From contig NZ_JPRK01000002.1 in the NCBI RefSeq assembly GCF_000832125.1, positions 186,001 to 250,000 of the forward strand: 64,000 nucleotides of DNA. The letters run 5' to 3'. Both the position numbers and the translations under genes were made by a program. Shown piece by piece: positions 16,908 through 26,218 of this stretch (position 1 is the first letter of the stretch; every line of letters begins with the position of its first letter). This DNA is from Flavobacterium hibernum. GTDB taxonomy: Bacteria > Bacteroidota > Bacteroidia > Flavobacteriales > Flavobacteriaceae. A model generated the notes under the pieces. That model worked only from the letters and a program-made list of their open reading frames with translations, made no database searches and was not told where the DNA came from.

Positions 16908-18179
16908 ATGGATTTATTGAAAGAAATAAAATTAGCTAGAAGAGAATTATTCGGCGTTGTAAAACCTACGCCATTAATTGAAAATTTAAATCTTTCCAGA
17001 CAGTTTGGTGCTACCATTTTATTAAAACGAGAAGACCAACAAGTTGTTCATTCCTTTAAAATTAGAGGTGTATATAATAAAATAAATTCATTGACTACCG
17101 CCGAAAAAGAAGTTGGAATAGTGTGTGCCAGCGATGGAAATCACGCGCAAGCAGTTGCTTATTGTTGTGAACTTTTAAAAATAAAAGGCAAAATATACAT
17201 GCCAAAAAACACACCAAAACAAAAGCTGGAACAAGTGCAACAGCTTGGAAAAAATTATATCAGAGTAATAAATGCAGGTAACTCTTTTGAAGAAGCCAAT
17301 GCGATAGCTGTGGGTGATGCCTCAATACATCGCAAATCTTTTATACATCCTTTTGATGATTTAAAAATTATTGCAGGACAGGGAACCGTAGGTTTAGAAG
17401 TTTTAGAAGAATGTACAAAAAATATTGATTATGTATTTGTTCCTCTCGAAGGCGGTGGTTTAGCGGCAGGTCTCTCTATTATTTTTAAACATTTAAGTCC
17501 AAATACAAAAATTATTGGTGTAACTACTCAAGATAATCCTTCTCTAGAGATATTAAATGAAAGTGCAAACACATGTAATAATGTTGATTCAGTTGTGCAT
17601 AATGGGGCCATTAAAAAAGTGAGTAATTTGAATTCTGAGATTTGTCAAAAAAATCTAAATGCCGTTGTAAAAATTCAAGAAGGAAAAGTATGCTCTACAA
17701 TGTTGCAATTATTCACTTCTGAAGATATAAACATAGAACCCGCTGGAGTTTTAAGTATTGCCGCATTAGATTATTATGCAGATGAAATAAAAGACAAAAA
17801 TGTGGTTTGTATTATAAGTGGCGGTTTAAAAAACATTGAAAAAGAAGCCGAAATTAGAGAACGTTCTCTTCTGTTTGAAGGATTGGTTCATTATCTTATA
17901 ATCGAATTTCCACAACGCACAGGTGTATTAAAAGTATTTATCAATGAGGTTCTAGGTCCTGATGATGAAGTCACTTATTTTCAGTATTTAAAAAATAATA
18001 ATTCAATAATAGAATCTGTGCTGGTAAGATTAGAGCTAAAAAACAGGAACAACATTCTGGCTATAAAAGCTAATATGCTAAGAAAAAAAATAGAGTACCA
18101 AAACCTTGATGATAGTAATGATTTATTTAGATCAAATATTAGCCTAATAAATAATGCATTTGCAAAAGAACTAGTATAA
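16908..18179 (+). CDS. ilvA: threonine ammonia-lyase (threonine dehydratase)
   Basis: PLP enzyme of 423 residues converting threonine to 2-oxobutanoate, the committed step to isoleucine. Hallmarks: the PLP-lysine motif HSFKIRG (about 47-53), CASDGNHAQAVAY, EGGGLAAGLS (glycine loop) and CIISGGLKN. The C-terminal 90 residues (LVHYLIIEFPQRTGVLKVF, FQYLKNNNS) form a single ACT-like regulatory domain, as in short Bacteroidota IlvA. Control by the two upstream Ile leaders fits its role. No overlap with its neighbours. Confidence 0.95.
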   Translation: MDLLKEIKLARRELFGVVKPTPLIENLNLSRQFGATILLKREDQQVVHSFKIRGVYNKINSLTTAEKEVGIVCASDGNHAQAVAYCCELLKIKGKIYMPKNTPKQKLEQVQQLGKNYIRVINAGNSFEEANAIAVGDASIHRKSFIHPFDDLKIIAGQGTVGLEVLEECTKNIDYVFVPLEGGGLAAGLSIIFKHLSPNTKIIGVTTQDNPSLEILNESANTCNNVDSVVHNGAIKKVSNLNSEICQKNLNAVVKIQEGKVCSTMLQLFTSEDINIEPAGVLSIAALDYYADEIKDKNVVCIISGGLKNIEKEAEIRERSLLFEGLVHYLIIEFPQRTGVLKVFINEVLGPDDEVTYFQYLKNNNSIIESVLVRLELKNRNNILAIKANMLRKKIEYQNLDDSNDLFRSNISLINNAFAKELV

Positions 18180-18407
18180 CTATTTAGATATTAATTGTAT
18201 AATATAAAATCAACTGTGACAAAAGACACAGAAACTGTGCATTAGATATTCTATTTTCGCTCATGAAACCACATTTTTGTTTAGTTGATTAAAAATGTTG
18301 TAATGCATAAAATTTCAACTTTGATTAAAAAATAGCCAGCAGTTTTGCTGTTAAAGTTAGATCAAGAATTAAATGGTTTCAACATAAAAAAATACCATAC
18401 TAAGAAA

Positions 18408-19925
18408 ATGAATTCAACAGATAATAAAGAAAACAATTTAGCATCTTCCGGTCAAATAGAAAATCTTGAAGCTTATTTCAGTACATTTCGTAAAGACATC
18501 GTTGGCATTGAACAGCGTTTTGAATCTCCATACGGCAGCCAGAAAATCATTTACTCTGATTGGACAGCCAGCGGAAGATTATACAGACCAATTGAAGAGA
18601 AACTCCTTAATGAAGTTGGCCCATTTGTGGCTAATACACATACTGAAACAGCCATTACAGGTTCTGCTATGACCCTGGCTTATCATGATGCCAGACAAAT
18701 TATAAAACAGCACGTTAATGCCTCTGAAGATGATGTCCTAATTACCGAAGGCACTGGAATGACTGGTGTAATCAATAAATTTCAGCGTATTTTAGGACTT
18801 AAAGTAAATGAAAATTTAAAAAAGTACACGAATGTTCCCGAACAGTTACGACCTGTGATTTTTGTGACCCATATGGAGCATCATTCTAATCAAACTTCTT
18901 GGTTGGAAACCATAGCAAGGGTCGAGGTTATTCCTGCGGATTTAAATGGTCTTCCTTGTCTTGTTAGTCTTGAAGAATTAGTGAGAAAACACAAAGATAC
19001 TCCTATCAAAATAGCTGCTGTAACAGGCTGTTCTAATGTAACAGGCATCAGAACGAACTATTATGCAATAGCGGCTATAATGCACCAACATGGCGGGCTA
19101 TGTTTTGTAGATTTTGCCTGCTCGGCACCTTATATAGATATTGATATGCATCCTGAAAAAGAAGATGAGTATCTCGATGCAATTACTTTTTCGCCACATA
19201 AATTTCTGGGCGGACCAGGTTCTACAGGCGTACTTATATTTAATAAAAAACTATACAAAAATTTAATTCCGGATAATCCCGGAGGAGGCACAGTTTCTTA
19301 CACCAATCCGTGGGGTGATCGCGACTATATTGATGATATTGAAACAAGGGAAGACGGAGGCACACCAGGATTTCTGCAGACCATAAAAACGGCTATGGCT
19401 ATCAAATTAAAAGAGCAAATGGGGACTGCGAATATTTTAAGAAGAGAACATGAGCTTAACACTATTATTTTTGAAAGACTTTCTAAAATAGAAAATCTGC
19501 TGATACTGGCTCCAAAGAACAAAGACCGTCTTGGGGTATTTTCTTTTTATATCGAAGATGTACATTATAATTTGGTAGTAAAACTTCTTAATGACCGTTT
19601 TGGAATCCAAACAAGAGGTGGCTGTTCGTGCGCAGGAACCTATGGACATTATTTATTAAATGTTGATGTATCACTCTCAAAATCCATTGAAGAAAAAATC
19701 CTTGGAGGTTGTTTAGCCGAGAGACCCGGATGGATAAGAATGTCTATTCATCCTACTATGACCAATACTGAAATCGATTTTATATGCGATGCTATTGCAC
19801 TGGTAGCTCAAAATGCAGAACATTGGAGAACAGCGTATCGATATGATACTATAAAGAACGATTTTATACATCTGAGTTTTGAAGGAACAGAGAGAAATAT
19901 CATTAAAAATTGGTTTAGTTTTTAA
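18408..19925 (+). CDS. class V aminotransferase-fold PLP enzyme (cysteine desulfurase-like)
   Basis: Fold-type I PLP enzyme of 505 residues. Signatures: YSDWTASGRLYRP, HMEHHSNQTSW, VDFACSAPYIDIDMHP, the PLP-lysine motif TFSPHKFLGGPGSTG, and RGGCSCAGTYGHYLL, a possible catalytic-cysteine loop as in SufS/Csd desulfurases. I chose ATG 18408 (MNSTDNKE); an in-frame ATG at 18345 would add 21 poorly conserved residues. The substrate is unknown. It is followed 38 bp later by thioredoxin reductase, a plausible redox link but not proven. Confidence 0.85.
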   Translation: MNSTDNKENNLASSGQIENLEAYFSTFRKDIVGIEQRFESPYGSQKIIYSDWTASGRLYRPIEEKLLNEVGPFVANTHTETAITGSAMTLAYHDARQIIKQHVNASEDDVLITEGTGMTGVINKFQRILGLKVNENLKKYTNVPEQLRPVIFVTHMEHHSNQTSWLETIARVEVIPADLNGLPCLVSLEELVRKHKDTPIKIAAVTGCSNVTGIRTNYYAIAAIMHQHGGLCFVDFACSAPYIDIDMHPEKEDEYLDAITFSPHKFLGGPGSTGVLIFNKKLYKNLIPDNPGGGTVSYTNPWGDRDYIDDIETREDGGTPGFLQTIKTAMAIKLKEQMGTANILRREHELNTIIFERLSKIENLLILAPKNKDRLGVFSFYIEDVHYNLVVKLLNDRFGIQTRGGCSCAGTYGHYLLNVDVSLSKSIEEKILGGCLAERPGWIRMSIHPTMTNTEIDFICDAIALVAQNAEHWRTAYRYDTIKNDFIHLSFEGTERNIIKNWFSF

Positions 19926-19963
19926 ATCAATGCAATTAAAAAGCATTAGAATTTTATATTAAT

Positions 19964-20902
19964 ATGACAGAAAAAATTAAATGCCTGATTATCGGATCAG
20001 GCCCTGCAGGTTATACGGCAGCAATTTATGCAGCCAGAGCAAATATGAATCCAGTTTTATACCAAGGAATGCAGCCTGGAGGTCAATTGACTACAACTAA
20101 CGAGGTTGAAAATTTTCCTGGTTATGTTGATGGAGTTACAGGCCCAGAAATGATGATTCAATTACAAGAACAAGCAAAACGTTTTGGTTCAGACATTCGT
20201 GATGGCTGGGCAACCAAAGTTGATTTTTCGGGAGATATTCATAAAGTCTGGATTAATGATTCAATCGAACTGCATTGTGAAACAGTTATTATTTCTACAG
20301 GTGCTTCGGCTAAATATTTAGGATTACCTTCAGAACAACATTATTTGCAAATGGGCGGTGGGGTTTCTGCTTGTGCTGTTTGCGATGGATTCTTTTACCG
20401 CAATCAAGAAGTGGTAATCGTTGGAGCAGGAGATTCTGCCTGTGAAGAAGCGCATTATTTATCTAAACTTTGCAAAAAAGTAACGATGTTGGTGAGAAGC
20501 GAGAAATTTAGAGCTTCAAAAATTATGGAAGAGCGTGTTCGAAAAACGGATAATATCGAGATTTTAATGAACCACGATACAGTGGAAGTATTGGGAGATC
20601 AACAAGTGGTTCATGCTATTAAAGCTTTAAATAAAACTACTGGCGAAGTGATTGAAATTCCGGCAACAGGATTTTTCGTAGCCATTGGACATAAACCAAA
20701 CACTGATATTTTTGCAGATTATATCGATCTTGATGAAACGGGTTATATCATAAATACTCCAGGAACTTCTAAAACAAATGTAGAGGGTGTTTTCGTGGCT
20801 GGAGATGCAGCAGATCATGTATACCGCCAAGCAATTACTGCTGCGGGAACTGGCTGTATGGCGGCTCTTGATGCAGAGCGTTATTTGGCTTCGAAATCCT
20901 AA
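19964..20902 (+). CDS. trxB: thioredoxin-disulfide reductase
   Basis: FAD/NADPH enzyme of 312 residues that reduces thioredoxin. FAD-binding GSGPAGYTAAIYAARA (about 10-25), redox-active CAVC in VSACAVCDGFFYR, NADPH-binding GAGDSACEEA, and C-terminal GVFVAGDAADHVYRQAITAA are all present. Full length for the family. The second CxxC position carries Val where Thr is common (CATC), a conservative change. Confidence 0.96.
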   Translation: MTEKIKCLIIGSGPAGYTAAIYAARANMNPVLYQGMQPGGQLTTTNEVENFPGYVDGVTGPEMMIQLQEQAKRFGSDIRDGWATKVDFSGDIHKVWINDSIELHCETVIISTGASAKYLGLPSEQHYLQMGGGVSACAVCDGFFYRNQEVVIVGAGDSACEEAHYLSKLCKKVTMLVRSEKFRASKIMEERVRKTDNIEILMNHDTVEVLGDQQVVHAIKALNKTTGEVIEIPATGFFVAIGHKPNTDIFADYIDLDETGYIINTPGTSKTNVEGVFVAGDAADHVYRQAITAAGTGCMAALDAERYLASKS

Positions 20903-20990
20903 AAAAAGAAGAGTATTATAAATGTTTGATTAAAAATTAGACTGATTCATTTTAACTCACAATTTTGAATATTTAATTTTATTGTATAAA

Positions 20991-21018
20991 AAAAGTCCTA
21001 ATTTTCATTAGGACTTTT
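20991..21018 (+). terminator. terminator after trxB, identical to the hairpin at 29268
   Basis: AAAAGTCCTAAT-tttc-ATTAGGACTTTT, 12-bp stem plus T-run. The same 28 bases recur at 29268-29295. Here they are followed by AGAGCAGGATTCGA (21025-21038), which resembles the tRNA 3'-end fragment next to the second copy. Confidence 0.8.
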
Positions 21019-21024
21019 TGTTTT

Positions 21025-21038
21025 AGAGCAGGATTCGA
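21025..21038 (-). other. decayed tRNA 3'-end fragment (possible old attachment site)
   Basis: AGAGCAGGATTCGA matches the core of the tRNA 3'-end fragment at 29295-29319 and occupies the same place relative to an identical terminator. The flanking acceptor-stem bases are lost. Confidence 0.4.
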
Positions 21039-21047
21039 CCAATTGTA

Positions 21048-21461
21048 CTATTGTATTTTGACACACATCCAGGTTGCTTTTATTATTTTTTTATCGCCTA
21101 TGTATGCGATTCCAGATTGTTTAATTATCTTTTCACCTAAGCGAATATTTTGTATTACAAATTTTATTTTATCTGTAAATTTTGCAGTTGCAAAGAATTC
21201 AGCATCTTCGATACTAACAAGACCAAAAATTCCATTTGTTATTCCTAAAAGTCTAACACCTGCACCACCACATTGAGCCATTGATTCTATCAAAATTGTT
21301 CCGGGAATATACTCAGACTTAGGAACGCTTCCTTTTAACCAAATATCTCTTTCATCAAATGTTTTAATACCAATAATCGTTTCGTTTGTAAATGATATTA
21401 TTTCATCTACAAATAAAAATGGTGTTCTGTGGGGTATTAAATTTTCAATTTCTTGTAACAT
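21048..21461 (-). CDS. FabZ-like 3-hydroxyacyl-ACP dehydratase
   Basis: Hotdog protein of 137 residues: LIPHRTPFLFVDEI carries the His of the active site, IPGTILIESMAQCGGAG carries the Glu, and LVSIEDAEFFATAKFTDKI follows as in FabZ. It could act in fatty acid, polyunsaturated lipid or flexirubin-type synthesis; no such cluster is nearby, so it may be a second, specialised copy. Starts just upstream of no obvious partner. Confidence 0.8.
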   Translation of the reverse strand: MLQEIENLIPHRTPFLFVDEIISFTNETIIGIKTFDERDIWLKGSVPKSEYIPGTILIESMAQCGGAGVRLLGITNGIFGLVSIEDAEFFATAKFTDKIKFVIQNIRLGEKIIKQSGIAYIGDKKIIKATWMCVKIQ

Positions 21462-21717
21462 CTTATTTTTCTTTGCAATTTAATGATTTCGTATATTTTA
21501 CAGGACTTTAGGAAGTTAAAAAAAAGCTATATTTTGAATGTTAGAGTTGATGAATTAGATTTTTTTAGTGTGATGAGAATAGGAATTGTAATGCTATTAA
21601 AAAAAAATAGAGAAAAGTTTTTTTTTGAGTTCATACATATGAAGAAAGTATTTTCTATAAGAGCCGTTTTATATATGGATTTTAATTAACGGTTTTTTTA
21701 CACCAGATAATTATACA

Positions 21718-22554
21718 TTACTTAATCCATTGATATCCAATTACTGTTTTGTTTAAAGTTGGTATTATAAGTAAGTTTTGCTTTATGATATATTCAATAT
21801 CAGCTGTGATGATTTTTTCTTTACCTAAATCAATAATTAATTTTTTATTTCCATCTGAATCGATATGAAATAACTGTCCTTGCCATGCACCAGATACAAT
21901 ATATCCGTTTTCGCCATCACTAACAATACCGTCCAAATTATCAATCCCATTAAAAATTTGATGAGATTTTTTAGTCAATTTATTTATAGCAAAAGCATTT
22001 TGGGTTTTCATATTCAATACTAACACATCTTCTTTATTACATAATAATCCATTGGGTTTGGAAAGAACTTCAGATTCGAACCATACTTTTATTTTTCCAT
22101 CGGATATTTTATAAATTTTATTATCAAAACAATCAGAAATGTACATATCTCCATTGGTATCGGATGTGATATCATTAAAGAATTTAGCTGAATCAACTTT
22201 ATATATTTTTTCTATTCTAGCGGTATTAGTATTTATCTGAACAACTCTGTTAATATCTGCGACGTACAATTTGTTTTTATATAAACCCATACCTTGCGGA
22301 TTATCCAGTCCATCAACCCATTTTAATATCTCTATTTCTCCATTGATTTTAATTTTTGAAATAAATCCATTTCCATCTTTGGCGAGGTATTCACCATTTA
22401 TATTTGAGATGTAAATAATTTTTTTCGAAGAATCGTAAAGCGCCGATTCCGGTTTTAAGAATATAGAATCTGACTCCCATACTTTTGTGATTTTTTGGCT
22501 AAAAGAAACAAAAGGAATTAATCCAACAAATAGCAAGACACATATTTTTTTCAT
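21718..22554 (-). CDS. exported SMP-30/NHL-like beta-propeller protein
   Basis: Protein of 278 residues with signal peptide MKKICVLLFVGLIPFVSFSQ. Repeated blades are seen: ALYDSSKKIIYISNINGEYL, LDNPQGMGLYKNKLYVADIN, DITSDTNGDMYISDCFDNKI and LDGIVSDGENGYIVSGAW. The layout matches the SMP-30/gluconolactonase-like family. Catalytic metal ligands of lactonases are not evident, so a binding rather than enzymatic role is possible. Confidence 0.75.
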   Translation of the reverse strand: MKKICVLLFVGLIPFVSFSQKITKVWESDSIFLKPESALYDSSKKIIYISNINGEYLAKDGNGFISKIKINGEIEILKWVDGLDNPQGMGLYKNKLYVADINRVVQINTNTARIEKIYKVDSAKFFNDITSDTNGDMYISDCFDNKIYKISDGKIKVWFESEVLSKPNGLLCNKEDVLVLNMKTQNAFAINKLTKKSHQIFNGIDNLDGIVSDGENGYIVSGAWQGQLFHIDSDGNKKLIIDLGKEKIITADIEYIIKQNLLIIPTLNKTVIGYQWIK

Positions 22555-22610
22555 TACTCAGTATTTAAATAATTGCACTACAATTTTAGATTACCGTTTT
22601 TTATAGAAAT

Positions 22611-23366
22611 TTAATTCCCCATTCTAAAATCTGTAACACTTTTTTGATTCAGGCTAACCTCTTCAAAAATACTTTGCGCCCCTTTTTCTACAGGACATTG
22701 TGTACTAATTCCCATCCAGATTGTTTTTGGATAATTGTTTTTGTACAAACGAACCATTTGCCAGTTTTTTTTATCTAAAGAATAATAGCTGGCTACCGTA
22801 CGGGTATCAGATGATATTTTCATATAAATTGTGGGATTTTTGACAACGTCATGATTATTATCATCCGAAGTGCCAATCGTACGGACTGTTACCACACGAT
22901 GATTGCCGCGTTCGTCCTGTTCAAAACAGAACTTTTGATAGAAGTTATCATTGACGTAAATATATAAAACACCTGCATTGTACAATCCTTTCTCTGTAAA
23001 TTCGGGCGTTACTTTAGAGATTAAAGTAAAAGGTTTTGTATTATCGACTTTCGAGAGCAGGATAGGAGCAGTATTGTTTGATAATTCGCCATTTGGATCA
23101 GAAAAATAATCTTTCTTTTCGCCTGCACGAAAAATTACTTTGCCATTTGCATCGGCTTTAGCCAAAGTATCAGCGCCATTAATGGATTTTGTAAAATGAA
23201 TATTAGGGAGCTTAATATCGCAAAGAGTTCCGTTTACAAAGGCTGAATCTACTTTTTTATTGTTTTTTGGAGTTACTTCTGATACTTCTTTTTGATTATT
23301 ATTTCCGCAAGCCAACAACAAGGTTAATACGGATAAAATGCAGAAAAAATAAAAGTTTGATTTCAT
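22611..23366 (-). CDS. DUF1349 family lipoprotein
   Basis: Lipoprotein of 251 residues (signal LSVLTLLLAC, Cys about 20). After a low-complexity linker rich in N/K, residues about 60-245 form a concanavalin-like jelly roll of the DUF1349 type: DYFSDPNGE, APILLSKVDNTKPFTLISKV, AGVLYIYVNDNFYQKFCFEQ, ASYYSLDKKNWQMVRLY, GISTQCP. The family is carbohydrate-binding-like and often linked to sugar metabolism; function is unproven. Confidence 0.82.
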   Translation of the reverse strand: MKSNFYFFCILSVLTLLLACGNNNQKEVSEVTPKNNKKVDSAFVNGTLCDIKLPNIHFTKSINGADTLAKADANGKVIFRAGEKKDYFSDPNGELSNNTAPILLSKVDNTKPFTLISKVTPEFTEKGLYNAGVLYIYVNDNFYQKFCFEQDERGNHRVVTVRTIGTSDDNNHDVVKNPTIYMKISSDTRTVASYYSLDKKNWQMVRLYKNNYPKTIWMGISTQCPVEKGAQSIFEEVSLNQKSVTDFRMGN

Positions 23367-23468
23367 AAAGAGTTTTTTTTAATAGAAAAATTATATTTTA
23401 GTTTTTCAAAAATACCATTGTTCGCAAAAAACTACAATACGTAAAATTAACCATTTTTATTTCCTTCT

Positions 23469-24242
23469 ATGTCAAATGTATCCGTCGAGAATCAATTATC
23501 AGCCACTTTATTAGAACAAATATTTTCGATTGAAGAATGCAATGATTTAGACACATTCAAAAAATTAGTTGAAGGCTATGTAAGTCTTGATCAATGCGTT
23601 GCAGTTTTGTCAGATTTTCAAGCCGATTGCAGTTATATTTATGCGGGTAATTTTGGGAAAGTATTTGGTTTACCGGCTGAAAATTCTGTAATCGATTCTG
23701 CTTTCGAAGAATGTATTTTTACCAAAATACATCCAGACGATTTAATAGAGCGCCATATCTTAGAACTCAACTATTTTCAATATCTTAAAACGTTACCTTA
23801 TCAGGACAGTCATAAATATAGTACATCAAGCCGTATTCGTACTCAAAATACGCTTGAAAATTGTGCATATATCAATCATAGAACCATTTATCTCAAAACA
23901 TTTAGTAATGGGAGCGTTTGGTTGGCATTATGTCTTTATGCACCATCGGCAGATATTCAGTCCCGTTTAGGAATCGACCCAAAAATTGTAAATATCGAAA
24001 CAGGTGAGATTATTGCTATCGAAAAATATAAACATTACCAGCAAAGCCTTCTTTCGAAACGAGAACTCGAAATACTAACATTAGTAGCAAAGGGAGGTAA
24101 TAGTTCGCAAATTGCGGCACAGCTCAATATTTCGGTCTACACCGTACGTCGTCACAGACAAAATATAATTGAAAAAATGAAAGTTGCCAACACGACAGAA
24201 GCTGTAAAAACAGCAATGGTTATGGGAATTATTACGATTTAA
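23469..24242 (+). CDS. LuxR-type regulator with PAS-like N-terminus
   Basis: Cytoplasmic regulator of 257 residues. Residues about 20-175 look like a PAS-like sensor (VLSDFQADCSYIYAGNFGKV, FTKIHPDDLIERH). Residues about 190-255 are a LuxR/GerE HTH: LSKRELEILTLVAKGGNSSQ, IAAQLNISVYTVRRHRQNI. There is no receiver domain. It is divergent from the DUF1349 gene and 134 bp upstream of modA; whether it controls either is unknown. Confidence 0.82.
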   Translation: MSNVSVENQLSATLLEQIFSIEECNDLDTFKKLVEGYVSLDQCVAVLSDFQADCSYIYAGNFGKVFGLPAENSVIDSAFEECIFTKIHPDDLIERHILELNYFQYLKTLPYQDSHKYSTSSRIRTQNTLENCAYINHRTIYLKTFSNGSVWLALCLYAPSADIQSRLGIDPKIVNIETGEIIAIEKYKHYQQSLLSKRELEILTLVAKGGNSSQIAAQLNISVYTVRRHRQNIIEKMKVANTTEAVKTAMVMGIITI

Positions 24243-24376
24243 GAAAGTTGTTTTTTAGCATTGCCTTGAACCTATCTAATTTATTTAGATCAATAATAAT
24301 GTTCCTAAAAGTAAATAAGATTTTTAATCTCTGCCTTATAATCCTTACTTTTACATAACAATGCAACAAATAAAAA

Positions 24377-25147
24377 ATGAAGACTAGAAAAAATCATCTT
24401 TTTAATTTAACGGCACTTTTATTATTAGTATTTGGAACTGTACAAGCGCAAGAAAAAATCACGATTGTAGCAGCAGCTAATCTTAAAATAGCTTTAGATT
24501 CGATAAATACTGTTTTTAAAATTCAAAATCCAACTATAAATTCTCAAATCACTTATGGCGCCTCAGGAAAGTTATTTGAGCAGATTTCTAATAGTGCTCC
24601 TTTCGATATCTTTTTTTCTGCCGATATGGATTATCCCAAAAAATTAGAAGAGAAAAAAATGACCAGTTCTAAAATTAAAATGTATGCCACCGGAAAATTA
24701 GTAATTTGGAGTAAAAAAACAGATCCTAATAAAAATAAAATAAATAGCCTTTTAAGTACTGATGTTCGAAAAATAGCGATTGGTAATCCCGCAACGGCAC
24801 CTTATGGTGAAAAAGCAGTTGAAAGTCTTAAGTATTATAAAATCTACGGTAAAGTAAAAAGCAAACTTGTTTTTGGTGAAAACATTACTCAGGCTACTCA
24901 ATTTATCACAACGGGAAATGCCGATATAGGAATCACTGCCTTATCGCTCGTATTGACTCCAAACATGAAAAAAGAAGGAGGGAAGTATTATATTATTCCT
25001 CAAAAAAGCCATACACCGTTAGAGCAAGGATGTGTAATTTTGAAAAAAGCTAAAGGAAATGCAAGTACATTAAAATTCTATAATTTCATATCTTCAAAAA
25101 AGGCAATTGCTATTTTGAAATATTATGGATATGATACCAAAGCATAA
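24377..25147 (+). CDS. modA: molybdate ABC transporter periplasmic binding protein
   Basis: Periplasmic ModA-type protein of 256 residues with signal peptide LLLVFGTVQAQ. Residues ITIVAAANLKIALDSI, ITYGASGKLFEQISNSAPFD, FFSADMDYPKKLEE, IAIGNPATAPYGEKAVE and TALSLVLTPNM are the family's oxyanion-binding segments (Ser in GASGK, Ala-Ala-Asn start). Its stop overlaps the start of the next gene (TAATG), so translation is coupled in the mod operon. Confidence 0.94.
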   Translation: MKTRKNHLFNLTALLLLVFGTVQAQEKITIVAAANLKIALDSINTVFKIQNPTINSQITYGASGKLFEQISNSAPFDIFFSADMDYPKKLEEKKMTSSKIKMYATGKLVIWSKKTDPNKNKINSLLSTDVRKIAIGNPATAPYGEKAVESLKYYKIYGKVKSKLVFGENITQATQFITTGNADIGITALSLVLTPNMKKEGGKYYIIPQKSHTPLEQGCVILKKAKGNASTLKFYNFISSKKAIAILKYYGYDTKA

Positions 25148-25551
25148 TGAATATACTAACTGGAACCATATCGAAAATTCAATCACATGAAGGTATTTCG
25201 CTTATAAAAGTACGATCGAGTAACGTTATTTTTTCATCAATAGTTTTAGACACGCCAGAAACAGCCCATTATTTGCAAGTAGAAAGAGAGGTCAGAATTA
25301 TTTTTAAAGAAACCGAAGTCATAATTTCAAAAGATTTAAAAGCCAACATAAGTATTCAGAATCAGCTGTCATGTCGTATCGAGTCTATTAAAAAAGGAGT
25401 AATTCTTAGTCAGATTAATTTAATGCATGAGGATCAAATTATTAAATCAATTATTACAAGCAATGCGTGTGAACAATTAGATTTAAAAGAAAATGACAGC
25501 GTAATGGCTTTAATAAAAACAAACGAAGTAAGCTTATCTGCGCATGATTAA
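25147..25551 (+). CDS. tandem molybdopterin-binding (MOP/TOBE) domain protein
   Basis: Small cytoplasmic protein of 134 residues built of two about 65-residue MOP-like domains: NILTGTISKIQSHEGISLIK and NQLSCRIESIKKGVILSQIN start each repeat, and each ends in a V/I-x-x-D/E-x-V turn. Such proteins store or sense molybdate. It overlaps modA by one base and modB by eight, placing it inside the operon where it may buffer or report intracellular molybdate. Confidence 0.75.
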   Translation: MNILTGTISKIQSHEGISLIKVRSSNVIFSSIVLDTPETAHYLQVEREVRIIFKETEVIISKDLKANISIQNQLSCRIESIKKGVILSQINLMHEDQIIKSIITSNACEQLDLKENDSVMALIKTNEVSLSAHD

Positions 25552-26218
25552 TATGGAACCTCTTTGGCTCACAGCAAAACTAGCTTTGATTACCACAATA
25601 ATACTTTTCGTTGTGGCTGTTCCGCTTTGTTATTGGTTAGCTTACAGCCGATTTCGTTTTAAAGCGGTTATAGAAGCCCTCATAAGTTTGCCTTTAGTTT
25701 TACCACCTTCCGTTTTAGGATTTTATCTTTTAATAGCCTTTAGTCCTGAAAATGCTTTCGGAAAATTTTTATCCGATTATTTTGATCTTCGATTGGTGTT
25801 TACTTTTCAGGGATTAATAGTCGCTTCTGTTTTATACAGTCTTCCTTTTATGATAAATCCTATTTTATCAGGATTAAAAAATTTGCCGCCTGCACTTCAG
25901 GAAGCTTCTTTTACCTTAGGAAAATCAAGATTTACAACCGTTACAAAAATTTTACTGCCTAATATTCAGGCTTCATTACTCACTGGAATTATTATGACTT
26001 TTGCACACACAATAGGAGAGTTTGGTGTAGTCTTAATGGTAGGAGGGAGCATTCCCGAAGAAACCAAAGTAGTTTCGATTGCTATTTATGAAGAAGTAGA
26101 GTCAATGAATTACCATAATGCCAATGTTTACGCGGGAATTTTGTTTGCATTCTCCTTTCTTATTCTCCTTACTGTTCATTTAATCAATAATAAATCTCGA
26201 AAAACTACACTTTATTAA
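25544..26218 (+). CDS. modB: molybdate ABC transporter permease
   Basis: Inner-membrane permease of 224 residues with five to six hydrophobic segments. The EAA loop reads ALQEASFTLGKSRFTTVTKI; LPLVLPPSVLGFYLL and GLIVASVLYSLPFMINP are typical ModB segments. The start may be 25553 (MEPLW) rather than 25544. It ends at TTAATG, sharing one base with modC. Confidence 0.93.
   Translation: MINMEPLWLTAKLALITTIILFVVAVPLCYWLAYSRFRFKAVIEALISLPLVLPPSVLGFYLLIAFSPENAFGKFLSDYFDLRLVFTFQGLIVASVLYSLPFMINPILSGLKNLPPALQEASFTLGKSRFTTVTKILLPNIQASLLTGIIMTFAHTIGEFGVVLMVGGSIPEETKVVSIAIYEEVESMNYHNANVYAGILFAFSFLILLTVHLINNKSRKTTLY

Noticed and set aside
21483..21689. Rightward frame of 68 codons between the FabZ-like and beta-propeller genes
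   Set aside because: AT-rich with Lys/Phe runs, no family features, and it lies between two leftward genes.
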